NCBI GenBank assembly: GCA_037127255.1
Contig: JBANSL010000003.1
Location: 24,687,314-24,751,313 of the forward strand
DNA: 64,000 nucleotides
Direction of reading: 5' to 3'
From: Persicaria tinctoria
Lineage: Eukaryota; Streptophyta; Magnoliopsida; Caryophyllales; Polygonaceae
Below the pieces are notes generated by a model. That model was not told the DNA's origin, made no database searches, and saw nothing but the letters and a program-made list of their open reading frames with translations. Shown here piece after piece: positions 48,362-59,119 of this stretch; the stretch's first letter is position 1; each line of letters starts with the position of its first letter. A program made the position numbers and the translations under genes.

Positions 48362-48802
48362 ATGTCTGGTGAAGCAAGCGGAGGATTTGCACAAGGAAGG
48401 TCTACCTTTAGACCACCACTCTTTGTAGGAAACAACTTTGACCACTGGAGATCATTGATGAAGATGTTCATTATAGATCAAGATCTGGAACTTTGGAACA
48501 TTATAGAGAATGGTCCGAAGGTTCCAAAGAAAGACGGACCAAATGGAACCAAAATTGCGAAGAAGGAGTCTGAATACATCCAAGCGGATCTTGAACTCGT
48601 CTCCAAAAACTACAGGGCCATTAACTTACTATATTGTGGTCTTAGTACTGATGAGTTTAACCGTATTTCATCTTGTAGGTCAGCTAAAGAGATTTGGGAC
48701 AAGCTGGTCGTCACCTACGAAGGAACTAGTCCAGTGAAGGACACCAAGATCAGCATCTTCCTTCGAAAGTATGAACTCTTCAAAATGAAGCCTGATGAGT
48801 CC
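48362..48802 (+). pseudogene. Copia gag, N-terminal part (interrupted by the gypsy)
   Basis: Starts MSGEASGGFAQG and continues with the DUF4219/UBN2-type gag signature (PPLFVGNNFDHWRSLMKMFI; SAKEIWDKLVVTYEGT). The frame is cut at DES by the gypsy insertion and resumes in the same frame at 55546, so gag was open when the insertion happened. Confidence 0.9.
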
Positions 48803-49230
48803 TGATATGCGATATATTCCATAGCGCATTTAGTAGTTTTTGTCATCAATTACATGTCATTATGAGAGATATTTGTGTGAACTTGATGATTCGGAACATA
48901 TTGAAGAAGTTGAAGAAATCATGCAAGTTACAGAAGCGAAGAAGATCGGAAGCAGCTGAAGACTGTCGACCTTGGCGCGGCCGCGCTGCACCTGGCGCGC
49001 CCGCGCTGCTACCCGACGCGACCACTCTGCTAGGAGGAAGTGGCCGCGCTGCTGAACAGACAGAAGAAGCAAAGTTGAAGCTGGCGCGCCCGCGCTGCAA
49101 TTGGCGCGCCCGCGTCAGTCCTGAAGACGGATTCTTATCCGATTCTGTTTATCTTATTAGTTTTAATATTTTATTATTATATTTTTACGGGATGTTAAAC
49201 CCGATTTTATTAGGTTATATAGGCCTGTCA
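48803..49230 (+). repeat. 5' LTR of the gypsy element
   Basis: TGATATGCGA...GGCCTGTCA. Contains two pairs of GGCGCGCCCGCGCT-like words (48973-49010, 49083-49115). I count about six substitutions from the 3' LTR. Confidence 0.95.
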
Positions 49231-49233
49231 AAT

Positions 49234-49251
49234 TTGGCGCCGTTGCCGGGG
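49234..49251 (+). other. Gypsy primer binding site
   Basis: TTGGCGCCGTTGCCGGGG three bases after the LTR. The TGGCGCCGT part would pair with an Asp-type tRNA 3' end, usual for Athila relatives; the tRNA assignment is from memory. Confidence 0.75.
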
Positions 49252-49309
49252 AGACGGTTAATCTTTGTTCTTGTTTGTCTTATTACCTGTTTGGGTGCGA
49301 ACCTCTTGC

Positions 49310-52306
49310 ATGGTTCGCACTCGTGCTACTGATCCCCATCTTTTTGATTTTGATTGGGAAATAGACAGGACATACCACCACCGCCATAGAGAACATTATA
49401 CAATGGCTGATAATGCAAATCAGACGTTGCGACAGCTGACAGCATCAAACATCACACAGCAGGCACCTGCTGTGACAATCCCTGCTATAGGGGATGACAA
49501 CCATTTTGAGCTAAAGTCTGGGCTGATTCATCAACTGCCCAAATTCCATGGATTGGCTGGAGAAGACCCCATCAAGCACATGGGGAAGTTTCATAATGTG
49601 TGCATGAGCATGAAACCAGCCAATATATCCGAAGCACAGATAAAGATGAGAGCTTTTGGGTTCACGCTGCTCGATGCTGCGGATGACTGGTACTACAGTC
49701 TTCCTACAGGGAGCATCGATACTTGGCCTAAGCTCCACAAGGCCTTCCTGGAGAAATTCTTCCCTGCTAAGAAGGAGAAAACATTGAAGAAGGCAATCAG
49801 CAATATAGAGCAGGAAGATGATGAAACCCTCTATGATTACAATGAAAGGTTCAAGAAGCTTTGCGCTAATTGCCCTTTCCATGGCTACAGCACGAAGGAC
49901 CTAGTCTTATACATCTATGGGGGATTGCTGGAATCTGATAGAAGGATGATTGATGCCGCGTGCGGAGGAAATATTCTGAATGCCACGCCAGAGGGGGCTA
50001 TGGAGAAGATTCAGGAAATAGCTGAGGGGACTAGAAATTTTGGGAAGTCCACCAGAAAGAAAGGAGTCAACTCGGTAGACTCCAACCAAGCCAGAGATAT
50101 TGCTGAACTGAAGGATATGGTTAGGAGGCTCACTCTGAAAGGGACTCCTCAACAACTCAAGGCTTGTGAATTTTGCGGTGACGACTTCCACCCAACTGAT
50201 GCGTGTCCTACACTCCAGGGAGACACCGTTGAAGTGAATGCTATAGGTGGAAATGGACCTCAGAGACCCAGACATGACCCCTACTCAAACTCCTACAACC
50301 CAGGTTGGCGGGATCACCCAAATTTCAGATGGAGGGATCCACCAAACCAGCCACATCAGCAACAGCCACCTCCCTACAATCAGAGGCAGCAGAGTAACGC
50401 TCCATCTACTGAGTCCATGCTCAATAACCTGACACAGCACTTCACTGCGCATGTTCAGGCAACTGAATCGAGCATAAAAGATATACAGAAACAAATGGGG
50501 CAAATGGCTGAAACAATCACGAGAATAGAGGCAAAGACGTCAGGGGGTCTACCATCTCAAACGGTGGTCAATCCAAGGGAAAACGTCAGTGCTATAACTC
50601 TTCGGAATAGAAAGGAGCTGAGAAGTCAGGAATATGAGGAGAAAAGCACGTCGGAGTCCAACGCGGCCACGCCCAACACTGGCGCGCCCGCGCCTACCTC
50701 TGACGCGCTCGCGCCTACTTCTAACGCGCCCGCGCCTGGTCCAATCCCGCCTGAATCCGAACCCTATGTCGATACTTATGTTCGACCGAATTTTCCCCCT
50801 CTCGGGTCTGAGAAACCAAAACCTCCGTTCCCTGAGGCACTCAAGGAGAGGAGGATAATCGATGATTCAGAGCTGTTTGAGACATTTAGCAAGTGTCAGG
50901 TGAACATTCCTCTGCTGAAAATGTTAAAAACTGTGCCCAAGTACGCCAAGTTCTTGAAGGAGCTTTGCACGGTGAAGAGGAATCAGAAGCTGAAAGGAAA
51001 AAAGAAAGTGAAAGTAAGTGAGCAAGTCTCCGCTGTGTTTCAGAGAAGAATGCCGAAAAAGTGCGCTGATCCAGGTATGGTTACTATCCCTTGTGTCATT
51101 GGAGATGTAAAATTTGATAGAGCTATGCTTGATTTGGGTGCTTCCATAAATGTGCTTCCCTACTCACTGTACAAATCGCTAGATTTAGGACCTTTGCATG
51201 AAACTGGAGTAATTGTGCAACTAGCTGACAGGTCTCATAAATACCCTAAAGGAGTAGTAGAAGACGTTTTGGTTATGGTCGATAAACTGATTTTTCCTGC
51301 AGATTTCTTTGTCCTGGATATGGAACATGATAAGCATGATGCGCCTATTCTGTTAGGTAGACCTTTTATTAAAACAGCTAGGACAAAAATTGATTGTGTC
51401 TCTGAGACACTAACAATGGAATTTGATGGAAAAAAGGTTGAGTTCGATTTATACAAGGCTATGAAACATCCTGTTGATGACCATTCTATGTGCTCTATTG
51501 ATGTGATTGAACCATTAGCTCAAGATATATGTGATATGTCTAGGGAAGATGAGTTGCAGTCAATTATTGGGAATGTTATTGACGAGTCCTATACAGATTT
51601 TTCAATTACATCTAACATGCAAGAATTAGAAGCCCAGACGGATGTAGAAGGTAAGTCCCCTACTCTTTTGGGCATTGGCCCCAATCTACTGACTCCAAGC
51701 GAAGTGCTTGTTCCATCTGTTGCGCCAGCACCTGAAATTGAACTCAAACAACGCCCTAGTCATCTTTGCACTCTTGATGTGGAGATTAAGGACAAGAGAG
51801 GAGCGGAGAATCTGGTGGCTGACCACTTAAGCAGACTGGTGAATGAGGAGGACAAGCCGGAGTCACAGAAACCCATCTTAGGCACGTTTCCGGATGACAC
51901 ATTATGCAGACTCGAGCACAAAAGCACACCGGAGTCCGACGCGCCCACGCCAACACTTGACGTGCCCGCGCCGACCTTCGACGCGCCCGCGCTGCTTAAT
52001 GGCGCGCCCGCGCTGACTACCGACGCGCCCGCGTCAACCTCTGCCGCACCCACGTCATTGTTTCTCAGCCCATCTCAGTCCTTTCTGGGACTTCACTCTG
52101 TAAGCCCTTGGTACCGGGGCATTGTAAACTACTTAGTTTGTGGGGAATTTCCTCCGGATCATACCAATGCTCAAACAGAGAAGATTCGAAGAGAAGCGAA
52201 CCACTATGTTTGGGATGATAGCTTGGACAAGAAGTTACACCTTTCAAGGGTTCCCGCATTTGTCAATGAGATGACTGGTGTTGGTGACCCTGGTGGAGGA
52301 ACCTAG
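49310..52306 (+). CDS. Gypsy gag-protease polyprotein fused to RNase H and integrase remnants
   Basis: A single open frame of 998 codons from MVRTRATDPHLFDFDW. A retrotransposon gag domain covers residues about 90-230 (PANISEAQIKMRAFGFTLLD; DETLYDYNERFKKLC). A CCHC-like knuckle (CEFCGDDFHPTDAC) lies at about 286-299, and an aspartic protease with DLGASINVLP at about 605. RT is absent: the frame passes directly to a C-terminal RNase H scrap (ENLVADHLSRL, about 830) and an integrase zinc-domain scrap (GIVNYLVCGEFPPD, about 945), then stops. Two low-complexity stretches rich in DAPAP/SNAPAP are encoded by GACGCGCCCGCG words. Gag and protease look intact, so it could in principle be packaged with enzymes from an autonomous relative; that is inference. 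Confidence 0.88.
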   Translation: MVRTRATDPHLFDFDWEIDRTYHHRHREHYTMADNANQTLRQLTASNITQQAPAVTIPAIGDDNHFELKSGLIHQLPKFHGLAGEDPIKHMGKFHNVCMSMKPANISEAQIKMRAFGFTLLDAADDWYYSLPTGSIDTWPKLHKAFLEKFFPAKKEKTLKKAISNIEQEDDETLYDYNERFKKLCANCPFHGYSTKDLVLYIYGGLLESDRRMIDAACGGNILNATPEGAMEKIQEIAEGTRNFGKSTRKKGVNSVDSNQARDIAELKDMVRRLTLKGTPQQLKACEFCGDDFHPTDACPTLQGDTVEVNAIGGNGPQRPRHDPYSNSYNPGWRDHPNFRWRDPPNQPHQQQPPPYNQRQQSNAPSTESMLNNLTQHFTAHVQATESSIKDIQKQMGQMAETITRIEAKTSGGLPSQTVVNPRENVSAITLRNRKELRSQEYEEKSTSESNAATPNTGAPAPTSDALAPTSNAPAPGPIPPESEPYVDTYVRPNFPPLGSEKPKPPFPEALKERRIIDDSELFETFSKCQVNIPLLKMLKTVPKYAKFLKELCTVKRNQKLKGKKKVKVSEQVSAVFQRRMPKKCADPGMVTIPCVIGDVKFDRAMLDLGASINVLPYSLYKSLDLGPLHETGVIVQLADRSHKYPKGVVEDVLVMVDKLIFPADFFVLDMEHDKHDAPILLGRPFIKTARTKIDCVSETLTMEFDGKKVEFDLYKAMKHPVDDHSMCSIDVIEPLAQDICDMSREDELQSIIGNVIDESYTDFSITSNMQELEAQTDVEGKSPTLLGIGPNLLTPSEVLVPSVAPAPEIELKQRPSHLCTLDVEIKDKRGAENLVADHLSRLVNEEDKPESQKPILGTFPDDTLCRLEHKSTPESDAPTPTLDVPAPTFDAPALLNGAPALTTDAPASTSAAPTSLFLSPSQSFLGLHSVSPWYRGIVNYLVCGEFPPDHTNAQTEKIRREANHYVWDDSLDKKLHLSRVPAFVNEMTGVGDPGGGT

Positions 52307-52829
52307 ATCAATCAAGGGCCAATTAGTCGAGCCAGCGACATGAAACAAAGGCGCTGCTTGGGAGGCAACCCAAGGTATTGCATTCTTTCCTTTAACTCGA
52401 TTTTATTTTAACTTGTAGGTACCAAAGACGGAGTTTCTGGTGACGAATTGCACCCGCATTTCGGACCCACTGCATCCGCAGTGTTAATTTTCGTCAAAAA
52501 AAAAAAAAAAAAAAAAATTTAATCCGGCCACGGGCTGGAAAACCCACTTCGGGCCAGCCCGCCAGCTTCAAGCCCATCAGATCCCCCATCACTATCACCA
52601 AAACCCTACCTCCCTCACCAAACACTCACATCACCCTCACCAAACACTCTCTTCTCTCACCTCACCACACTCCAAATCCACCCCACATCCACCATCACAA
52701 CCGGCCCTCCCTGAAGCAATCAGCCGCCGGCGAGCCCCCACCAGAACCCCTACAAACCAGCACCGGAGAAACATCGGCGGGCCCCACATCAACAAGCCGG
52801 TTCCGACGATTTCCATATCTGGAGAAATC

Positions 52830-52985
52830 GCCGACGCGGCCGCGCCACCCCTAACGCGCCCGCGCCTGTCAGAGAAATCCACCAGGTGACTGACCCTCCG
52901 ACGCGGCCGCGCTGCTCTCGACGAGCCCGCGCTGCCATCCTCGACGCGCCCGCGCCACCTCTGACGTGCCCGCGTCTGCCCCTAC
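52830..52985 (+). repeat. GC-rich word cluster in the gypsy non-coding spacer
   Basis: Repeated ACGCG(C/G)CCGCGC words (some contain GCGGCCGC) upstream of the 3' gene. The same word occurs in the LTRs and in the coding frame, in an otherwise AT-rich region. Confidence 0.85.
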
Positions 52986-53064
52986 GCCGAGACTTCGCTG
53001 TTCTTCGTGAGTTCTTTCCGCTGTTCTTATTTCGATTCCGATTTCATCGTATTATATATCGAGT

Positions 53065-54441
53065 ATGAGTTCATCGGAGGAAGAGGCGAGTAGATCTGAT
53101 AATGGGTTAGATTTGTCTGATGAGGAATGGGCCATTTACAATAAGGTTAGCTGTATCAGTTCTACCAAATACTTGCATAGACCGACACTTCAGAAACTTC
53201 AGATGCTAGAGTGTATGCAGCAATGTCTAGCTCACGCGGGTATTGGTGACTTTATAGAGTTGGGATATGTAGGATACCCGGAACTGTGCAAGCAGTTCCT
53301 CGCGACTTATCATCTGTACTTGAGAGATAACAGTATTAGAGGGGTTGCTTTCAGATACAATGGCACTACATACAGGGCTTCTACATCAAGGTTGTGAAAG
53401 GCTTTGGGGGTCACTAAAGCCCCAACTGATGGATGGGTGACAACCGCGAGCGACGCAGACCTTGTTGCATTCTTCAGAGCTGTGTCTGGAGAGGAATTCT
53501 TGACCAGCAACGAGTACAACAGCAGGATTACTCATCCTGTCTTCCGGATGTTGTGCAAGATCGTTTCTGGAACATACTATGGGCTGATCACGGATACAAA
53601 ACTTTCCATAACGCATCTGAGATTTGCCTACAGCGCAGTGCCTACTGCAGATTATACGCCTGACTGGGTTAGGCTCTTTTTCGATGGCCTCGACAGGATC
53701 AGGAAGGACCGCAGTGCCGCTGGCCCAGAAATGGTCCAGAGCGGCCTTATTACTCGAGTCGCCATAGCTGCATGCGTTGGGCAAAATGGTCTGGAGGAGC
53801 TGGAGGAACAGGTCATGGCCAGGACCTATACAGAGGAGTATCTGAGGAGATGTTTGATGCTGGATACTGCACCGGATGGGGGAGCCATTTGGTGCACGGG
53901 CAAGAAGAAGGAGCATCAGTTCAGGCTCCCTAAGCCCCTACCTTGGTCAGAGTCTTGGTCTGACTGGTACATTGAGGCGGATTACTTTCCGACGTCAGTT
54001 CTGGGTAGAAGGCGTCGCATGGAGGTGGGCAGCAGTAGTGGCACAGCTGGAGCTGCCACGATGGAGGATGCGCCTATGGCTCAGCAGGCTTTTGCTTAGA
54101 CAGATACACAGGGTTTCACACAGAACCCACATCAGGAGATGCCTGCTTATCAGACCACGTCGCACGGTTGGGATTCTCAACCGACATTTCAGAGCCAGCA
54201 GGATGCGCGTCAGTGGACCCCTTGGCCTGCACAAGCTTCTCAGCAACCCTAGCAGTGGGGTTACCTGGTTGATCAGATTGGCCTTCTGCGCCAAGACGTA
54301 GGCAGTCTAACGACAGTGACAAACCAGATTCTCCACTAGCAGGCCGACATCTTGGAGGGCTTTGGCGAGTTCAGAGAGATGAGGGAAGAGCTGCGCCGCA
54401 TGCGAGAGGACTACTCTCGCCACTATCCACCCTCTCAGTGA
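53065..54441 (+). pseudogene. Athila-type 3' gene (post-pol, position of the env-like ORF), with stops
   Basis: Begins MSSSEEEASRSDNG and encodes an Athila ORF-type helical protein (LATYHLYLRDNSIRGVAFRY; LGVTKAPTDGWVTT). The frame is broken by TGA at 53395-53397 and by TAG codons at 54097, 54250 and 54339, but is otherwise readable to a TGA at 54439-54441, past MREELRRMREDYSRH, a short charged helix. In Athila elements this gene sits where retroviruses have env; its function is unknown and I see no clear signal peptide or membrane segment. Degenerate. Confidence 0.65.
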
Positions 54442-55112
54442 GTCTTTCTGTTTTTCCTCTCCCTATTTATTTATGTCTTCTTTCACATTGAGGACAATGC
54501 TTCATTCAAGTATTGGGGAGGGAAAGGATTCACATATCATGTACATATTTTATTTCAATTCTGCACTTGTTTGCACTTATTCAAAAAAAAAAAAAAAAAA
54601 AAAAACAGACAAAAAAAAAAAAAAAGAAGCAATCAAAATCCTGGGATGAGTTGAAAACCCGAAAGGGCGACTCAGGCAAAAAGCAGGTAGTCTGGCGAGC
54701 CTTAGGCTTTGGCAATATGAGACTTGAGGGAAGTGAGAATGTTTATGTGAGCACCATCTTTGAAAAAAAAATGAGTGGCTTGGTGAAAACCCGAAAGGGC
54801 GCCTTGGCAAGATGAGCGTTTACTTTGAGTGTTTAGGATTGATCTCTTGGCGAAGGCGACACAAGAAGTGGAGTTATAAGGAGGTTTTCGGGTAGGCCAC
54901 TGGGAGTTATAAGGTGTAGATGGTTGAGATACAAGTGTAATTCTCATTTTCTATTTTGATTGTCTTCTGTGCTGATTGTTGAGATGGTGAAAACTACTAG
55001 TACTTAGTGTTCATTTTCCTTGTACTGTCTGTGAACCTTTGAGATTTATGGTGAGAGTAGGCTAGCTTCTATGCTTACTCGGGACGAGTAAAGGTTTAAG
55101 TATGGGGGAATT
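54442..55112 (+). other. Gypsy 3' untranslated region with twin hairpins and purine tract
   Basis: Contains A-rich tracts (54583-54625) and two copies of TGAAAACCCGAAAGGGCG (from 54652 and 54784) that fold as CCC-GAA-AGGG hairpins. It ends in a GTATGGGGGAATT purine tract just before the 3' LTR. No frame. Confidence 0.75.
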
Positions 55113-55540
55113 TGATATGCGATATATTCCATAGCGCATTTAGTAGTTTTTGTCATCAATTACATGTCATTATGAGAGATATTTGTGTGAATTTGATGAT
55201 TCGGAACATATTGAAGAAGTTGAAGAAATCATGCAAGTTACAGAAGCGAAGAAGATCGGAAGCAGCTGAAGACTGTCGACCTTGGCGCGGCCGCGCTACA
55301 CCTGGCGCGCCCGCGCTGCTACCCGACGCGACCACTCTGCTAGGAGGAAGTGGCCGCGCTGCTGAACAGACAAAAGAAGCAAAGTTGAAGCTGGCGCGCC
55401 CGCGCTGCACTTGGCGCGCCCGCGTCATTCCTGAAGACGGATTCTTATCCGATTCTGTTTATCTTATTAGTTTTAATATTTTATTATTATATTTTTACGG
55501 GATATTAAACCCGATTTTATTAGGTTATATAGGCCTGTCA
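55113..55540 (+). repeat. 3' LTR of the gypsy element
   Basis: Same length as the 5' LTR, with the same two pairs of GC-rich words, followed by the AGTCC duplication. Confidence 0.95.
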
Positions 55541-55545
55541 AGTCC

Positions 55546-56895
55546 ATTAAGGCCATGTTCACACGGTTCACGGAAATCACGAACAACCTTGACTCTCTCG
55601 GAAAGACCTTTGAGAATGTTGAGAAAGTGAGGAAGATATTGAGGTGCCTCCCAAAAGACAAATGGGGCCCGAAAGTGACAGCCATAGAGGAAGCCCAAGA
55701 TCTCACCACTCTACCCCTTGATGACTTGCTTGGGAAGCTGATCACACATGAGATGATTCTCAATGAAGACGATGGAGAACTTTCAGCAAGCACTAAGAAC
55801 TTGGCGCTCAAGTCTAAGAAGGATGAGCCCAAAGATGTGTCTGATTCTGATGATGAGGATGATCCCTTTGATCTCATTACAAGGGGTCTTTCTCGAATCC
55901 TCAAGATGAAGAAGCAATTCAACAACAAAGATGGATCAGAGTCTTCTAAATTTCGAGGTAAGTCTCAATACAACAAATATGACAAGAAGACTAAACCTTT
56001 GTCTTGTTTTGAATGTGGTGAAACAGACCATCTAGTGAAAGATTGCCCTCAAAAGACGAAGAGTCAGTCCAAGAAAGGTGATAGATGGAATGAGAAAGCC
56101 ATGGTGGCAACTTGGAGTGATTCCGACTCAGGTGACTCAGATGATGAAAAGGCCAACCTTTGTCTCATGGCCTCAGGAGATGAATCCCATGATAAGCAAC
56201 TTGAGGTAACCGTAAGAGAGCTTATGGCAAGTCCAAAAGAGGTACTATCGGAATTCCTTTCTAATATGATTGCCAATGAAGAGAAACTTATTGCTCAAAC
56301 TAACACTCTTATCAGGAAAACCGTGGACCAGGAAAGAACTATTGAGGAACTGTCTAGGAGGGTCCAAAGTCTTGAAACCTCTTATTCGGGTCTTGACATT
56401 AAAGTCAAGACTCTTGACTCAGAGAAATCTGAACTCAAGCAAGATCTCTCGTCTCTGAGAAATGAACATCATGACTTAGAGAACGAGAAGATCTCCCTGA
56501 ATAAGAAGATTCAAGACCAACAGACAGCCCTCATAAGTTTTACCAAATCCAAGGGCACTCTTGATAGGATGTTGGGTGAGCAACAAAATTCTCTAAACAG
56601 AAGTGGTATTGGTTACAACCCAAGGTTTTTAAAGAAGCAACACATTACCACTTTTATAAAGGCAAAAGGAAGCAGAACCTATCCTATATGTCACCACTGT
56701 GCGAGAAAGGGACATGTAAGAGAGACCTGCCCCTATAGAAGAAAGGATCCTCATATTATTCGCAATACATTTCCTATTCACTTGAGAAAAGAACGGATAA
56801 CGCAAGTTTGGGTCCCCAAAGGCACTATTTTACCAAATATGGTTTATCCCAATAAAGGATCTAAATTTGCTCACTGGTCTAGCCACAAAGGTTGA
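55546..56895 (+). pseudogene. Copia gag, C-terminal part
   Basis: Continues the UBN2 region (LGKTFENVEKVRKILRCLPK), then a Ser/Asp-rich linker, a CCHC zinc knuckle (CFECGETDHLVKDC), a coiled coil of about 120 residues (EERTIEELSRRVQSLE-type heptads) and a second Cys/His cluster (CHHCARKGHVRETC). It stops at TGA 56893-56895 after SSHKG. The long coiled-coil gag suits SIRE/Maximus-type elements. Confidence 0.88.
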
Positions 56896-58072
56896 TGTTT
56901 TGCAGGAGATCACCAAGGTGAAGGAGCAAAAATGGATTATATATAGTGGATGCTCGAGGCATATGAGTGGGAAGAGTTCTCTCTTTCATGATCTAAAGGA
57001 GCAATCCACAGGAACAATCACTCTTTGTGACAAAAGAAAGTGTGACATTGTTGGTATTGGTAGTGTTGGAAGTTATTCCAACCATAGTATTATAAATGTT
57101 TATCTTGTTATTTGTTTGAAGTATAATTTGCTTAGTTTTTCTCAACTATGTGATTATGGTAATGATGTTGGATTTAACAAGAAAAGATGTTTAGTGCGCA
57201 GAGAAGATACAGGTGAAATAGTTCTAATTGTCTATCGTTATAACAACATCTATGTCGTGAATGCTGAGCAAGTGGCACAAGGAAGCTTATCCTGTCTAAA
57301 GGCTTTGACGGACGATCCAAAGCTCTGGCACAGGAGACTCGGTCATGTAAGCCCACATACACTTCAGAAGCTTGTGACCAAAGGGCTTGTAAGAGGACTA
57401 CCTGAGATGGACTTCAAAGGTATTGAGATGTGCAAAGCATGCACACGAGGTAAACAAACACATAGCTCTTTCAAAACCAAAAAGGTTGTAAGTACTTCTA
57501 GGCCCCTTGAACTTTTACATATGGATTTATGTGGTCTTCTGCGAGTCAAATCTCCCAATGGTAAAAAGTACATGCTTGTTGTTATATTTGATGAATGCAA
57601 TGACGGTTCTTTAAGTGAAAGTGTTGCAGATCTAGATCTTAACAGCCATACAGAGAACGAGGATGGTGATGATGCTACCAAGAACACAGAGAAGAGGAAC
57701 ATGCAGGAACCGATTCTCAACACTGAAGAATTGGCCCAAGGTGTTGAAGATTCGTCCAAAGCCCTTGGTGTCCAATCCAACAGTGTTGAGACGTCAGAAA
57801 CTGCTGTAACTAAACCTAACAGGACCACGGAGTCAGATGTATCACAAATCAATCCTACTGGTGTGACGAATCAAGGAGCTGAGACTAGCAAAAGGAAATT
57901 CAAATACTCCTCATCACACTCATTAAAGGATATCATTTCTGACCCTACTTCTAGTGTTCAAACTCGTTCTAAACTTAAAGATCTTTGTGCTTTTAACGCG
58001 TTTGTTTCTCTTATTGAGCCAAAGAAGGTAAATGAGGCACTTCAGGAGCCAGACTGGATTATAGCTATGTAA
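56867..58072 (+). pseudogene. Copia pol remnant: protease, GAG-pre-integrase, scraps of integrase and RT
   Basis: Protease region reads WIIYSGCSRHMSG, where the family has Asp before SGCS, so the catalytic Asp is replaced by Tyr. GAG-pre-integrase follows (LWHRRLGHVSPHTLQKLV) with its CKAC zinc ligands. Integrase stops after MDLCGLLRVKSPNGKKY, where a deletion removes the DDE core. The rest is an acidic linker and the start of RT (NEALQEPDWIIAM), ended by TAA. Non-functional. Confidence 0.85.
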
Positions 58073-58539
58073 AGTGAACTTAATGAATTTGAGAGGAACA
58101 AAGTCTAGACCTTGAAGCCTAGGCCAAAGCATCAATCAGTCATTGGCACACGATGGGTATTTCGAAACGAGCTAGATGAGAATGATTTTGCAGGCTATAA
58201 GAAGCCGAATACATTGCAGCTGGAGCCTGTTGCTCCCAAATCCTTTGGATAGCTCAACAAATGCGAGATCTGGGCATCAACCTCAGAAGTATTCCCATTA
58301 AGTGTGACAACACAAGCGCCATATCAATCACGAAGAATCCTGTTCAACATTCAAGGACTAAACATATTGATGTAAGGCATCATTTCATTAGAAACCATGT
58401 TGAAAAAGGTGATGTGTCCATATCATTTATTTCAACCGATTATCAATGGGATGACATTTTTACTAAGTCTTTGGCAGAGGACAGGTTCACCTTCATTAGA
58501 CGTGAGATCGGAATGCTTAACAGGGATGCACTTTCATAG
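58073..58539 (+). pseudogene. Copia RT start and RNase H end
   Basis: After the TAA, RT-like residues continue (SELNEFERN; VIGTRWVFRNELDEN) with a second stop. A deletion then joins them to the last third of RNase H (IAQQMRDLGINLRSIPIKCD; KHIDVRHHFIRNHVEKGDV), which ends at 58537-58539. RT active-site motifs are absent. Confidence 0.82.
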
Positions 58540-59119
58540 GGGGAGCTTTCCCTTTACGAAAGATAATTTCTACTCAGTGTCAAGATCCTTGAACCTCATT
58601 TCAAAGGTTGTGAGCTCAACAGTAGAATACATATAGCGGATCAGATATTTGGTTGATATCTTTTTAGATATTTGATCAAATATTGTTTTAATGGATTTTA
58701 AACCTTCTTTATATGTTACCTATTTTATTTTCCGAAAAATCTTTTTATCCGAGTGCATTTTATTTATGGAATTTTTTTTAAATCGGATAAATCTTCTCTT
58801 GCCTTTAAGATTTGAAAGGAACTTTTGAATTTTGAATTATTTTGGTAAGTCTGATTTTGGTAACTGTTTTTTAAACTCCTCCATTTGTTGAAAGACAAAA
58901 AGGGGGAGATGGTTTGATGGCTTAGACTTTAAAACTGTTGTAAACCAAGGGTCTTGGAAGACCTTGTTTTGTTTTACTTTGTTGGATGTTTTTCATGTTA
59001 AACTTATTATCCAACATCTGTCTAACCCATGCAGGTACTTAGTCCGATTTTGCTTATGATATATCTGTTTGACTAAGTTGCAGGGATGCACAGGTTTTGT
59101 CTTTCATCAAGGGGGAGAT
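58540..59119 (+). other. Copia 3' untranslated region with purine tract
   Basis: Non-coding; ends in AAGGGGGAGAT at 59109-59119 directly before the 3' LTR, the plus-strand primer site. An earlier AAGGGGGAGATGG at about 58899 may be an internal purine tract. Confidence 0.8.

Larger units (their letters stand above)
48803..55540 (+). mobile_element. Athila-like Ty3-gypsy retrotransposon nested in copia gag
   Basis: 428-bp LTRs at 48803-49230 and 55113-55540 with AGTCC duplicated at 48798-48802 and 55541-55545. The primer site TTGGCGCCGTTGCCGGGG, the DLGASINVLP protease and an extra 3' gene place it in the Athila group. RT, most of RNase H and most of integrase are missing, so it is non-autonomous. 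Confidence 0.95.

Noticed and set aside
48846..49332. Frames across the gypsy LTR (also at 55112-55630)
   Set aside because: They read through LTR GC-rich words and run into gag; LTRs are non-coding and both copies give the same artefact.
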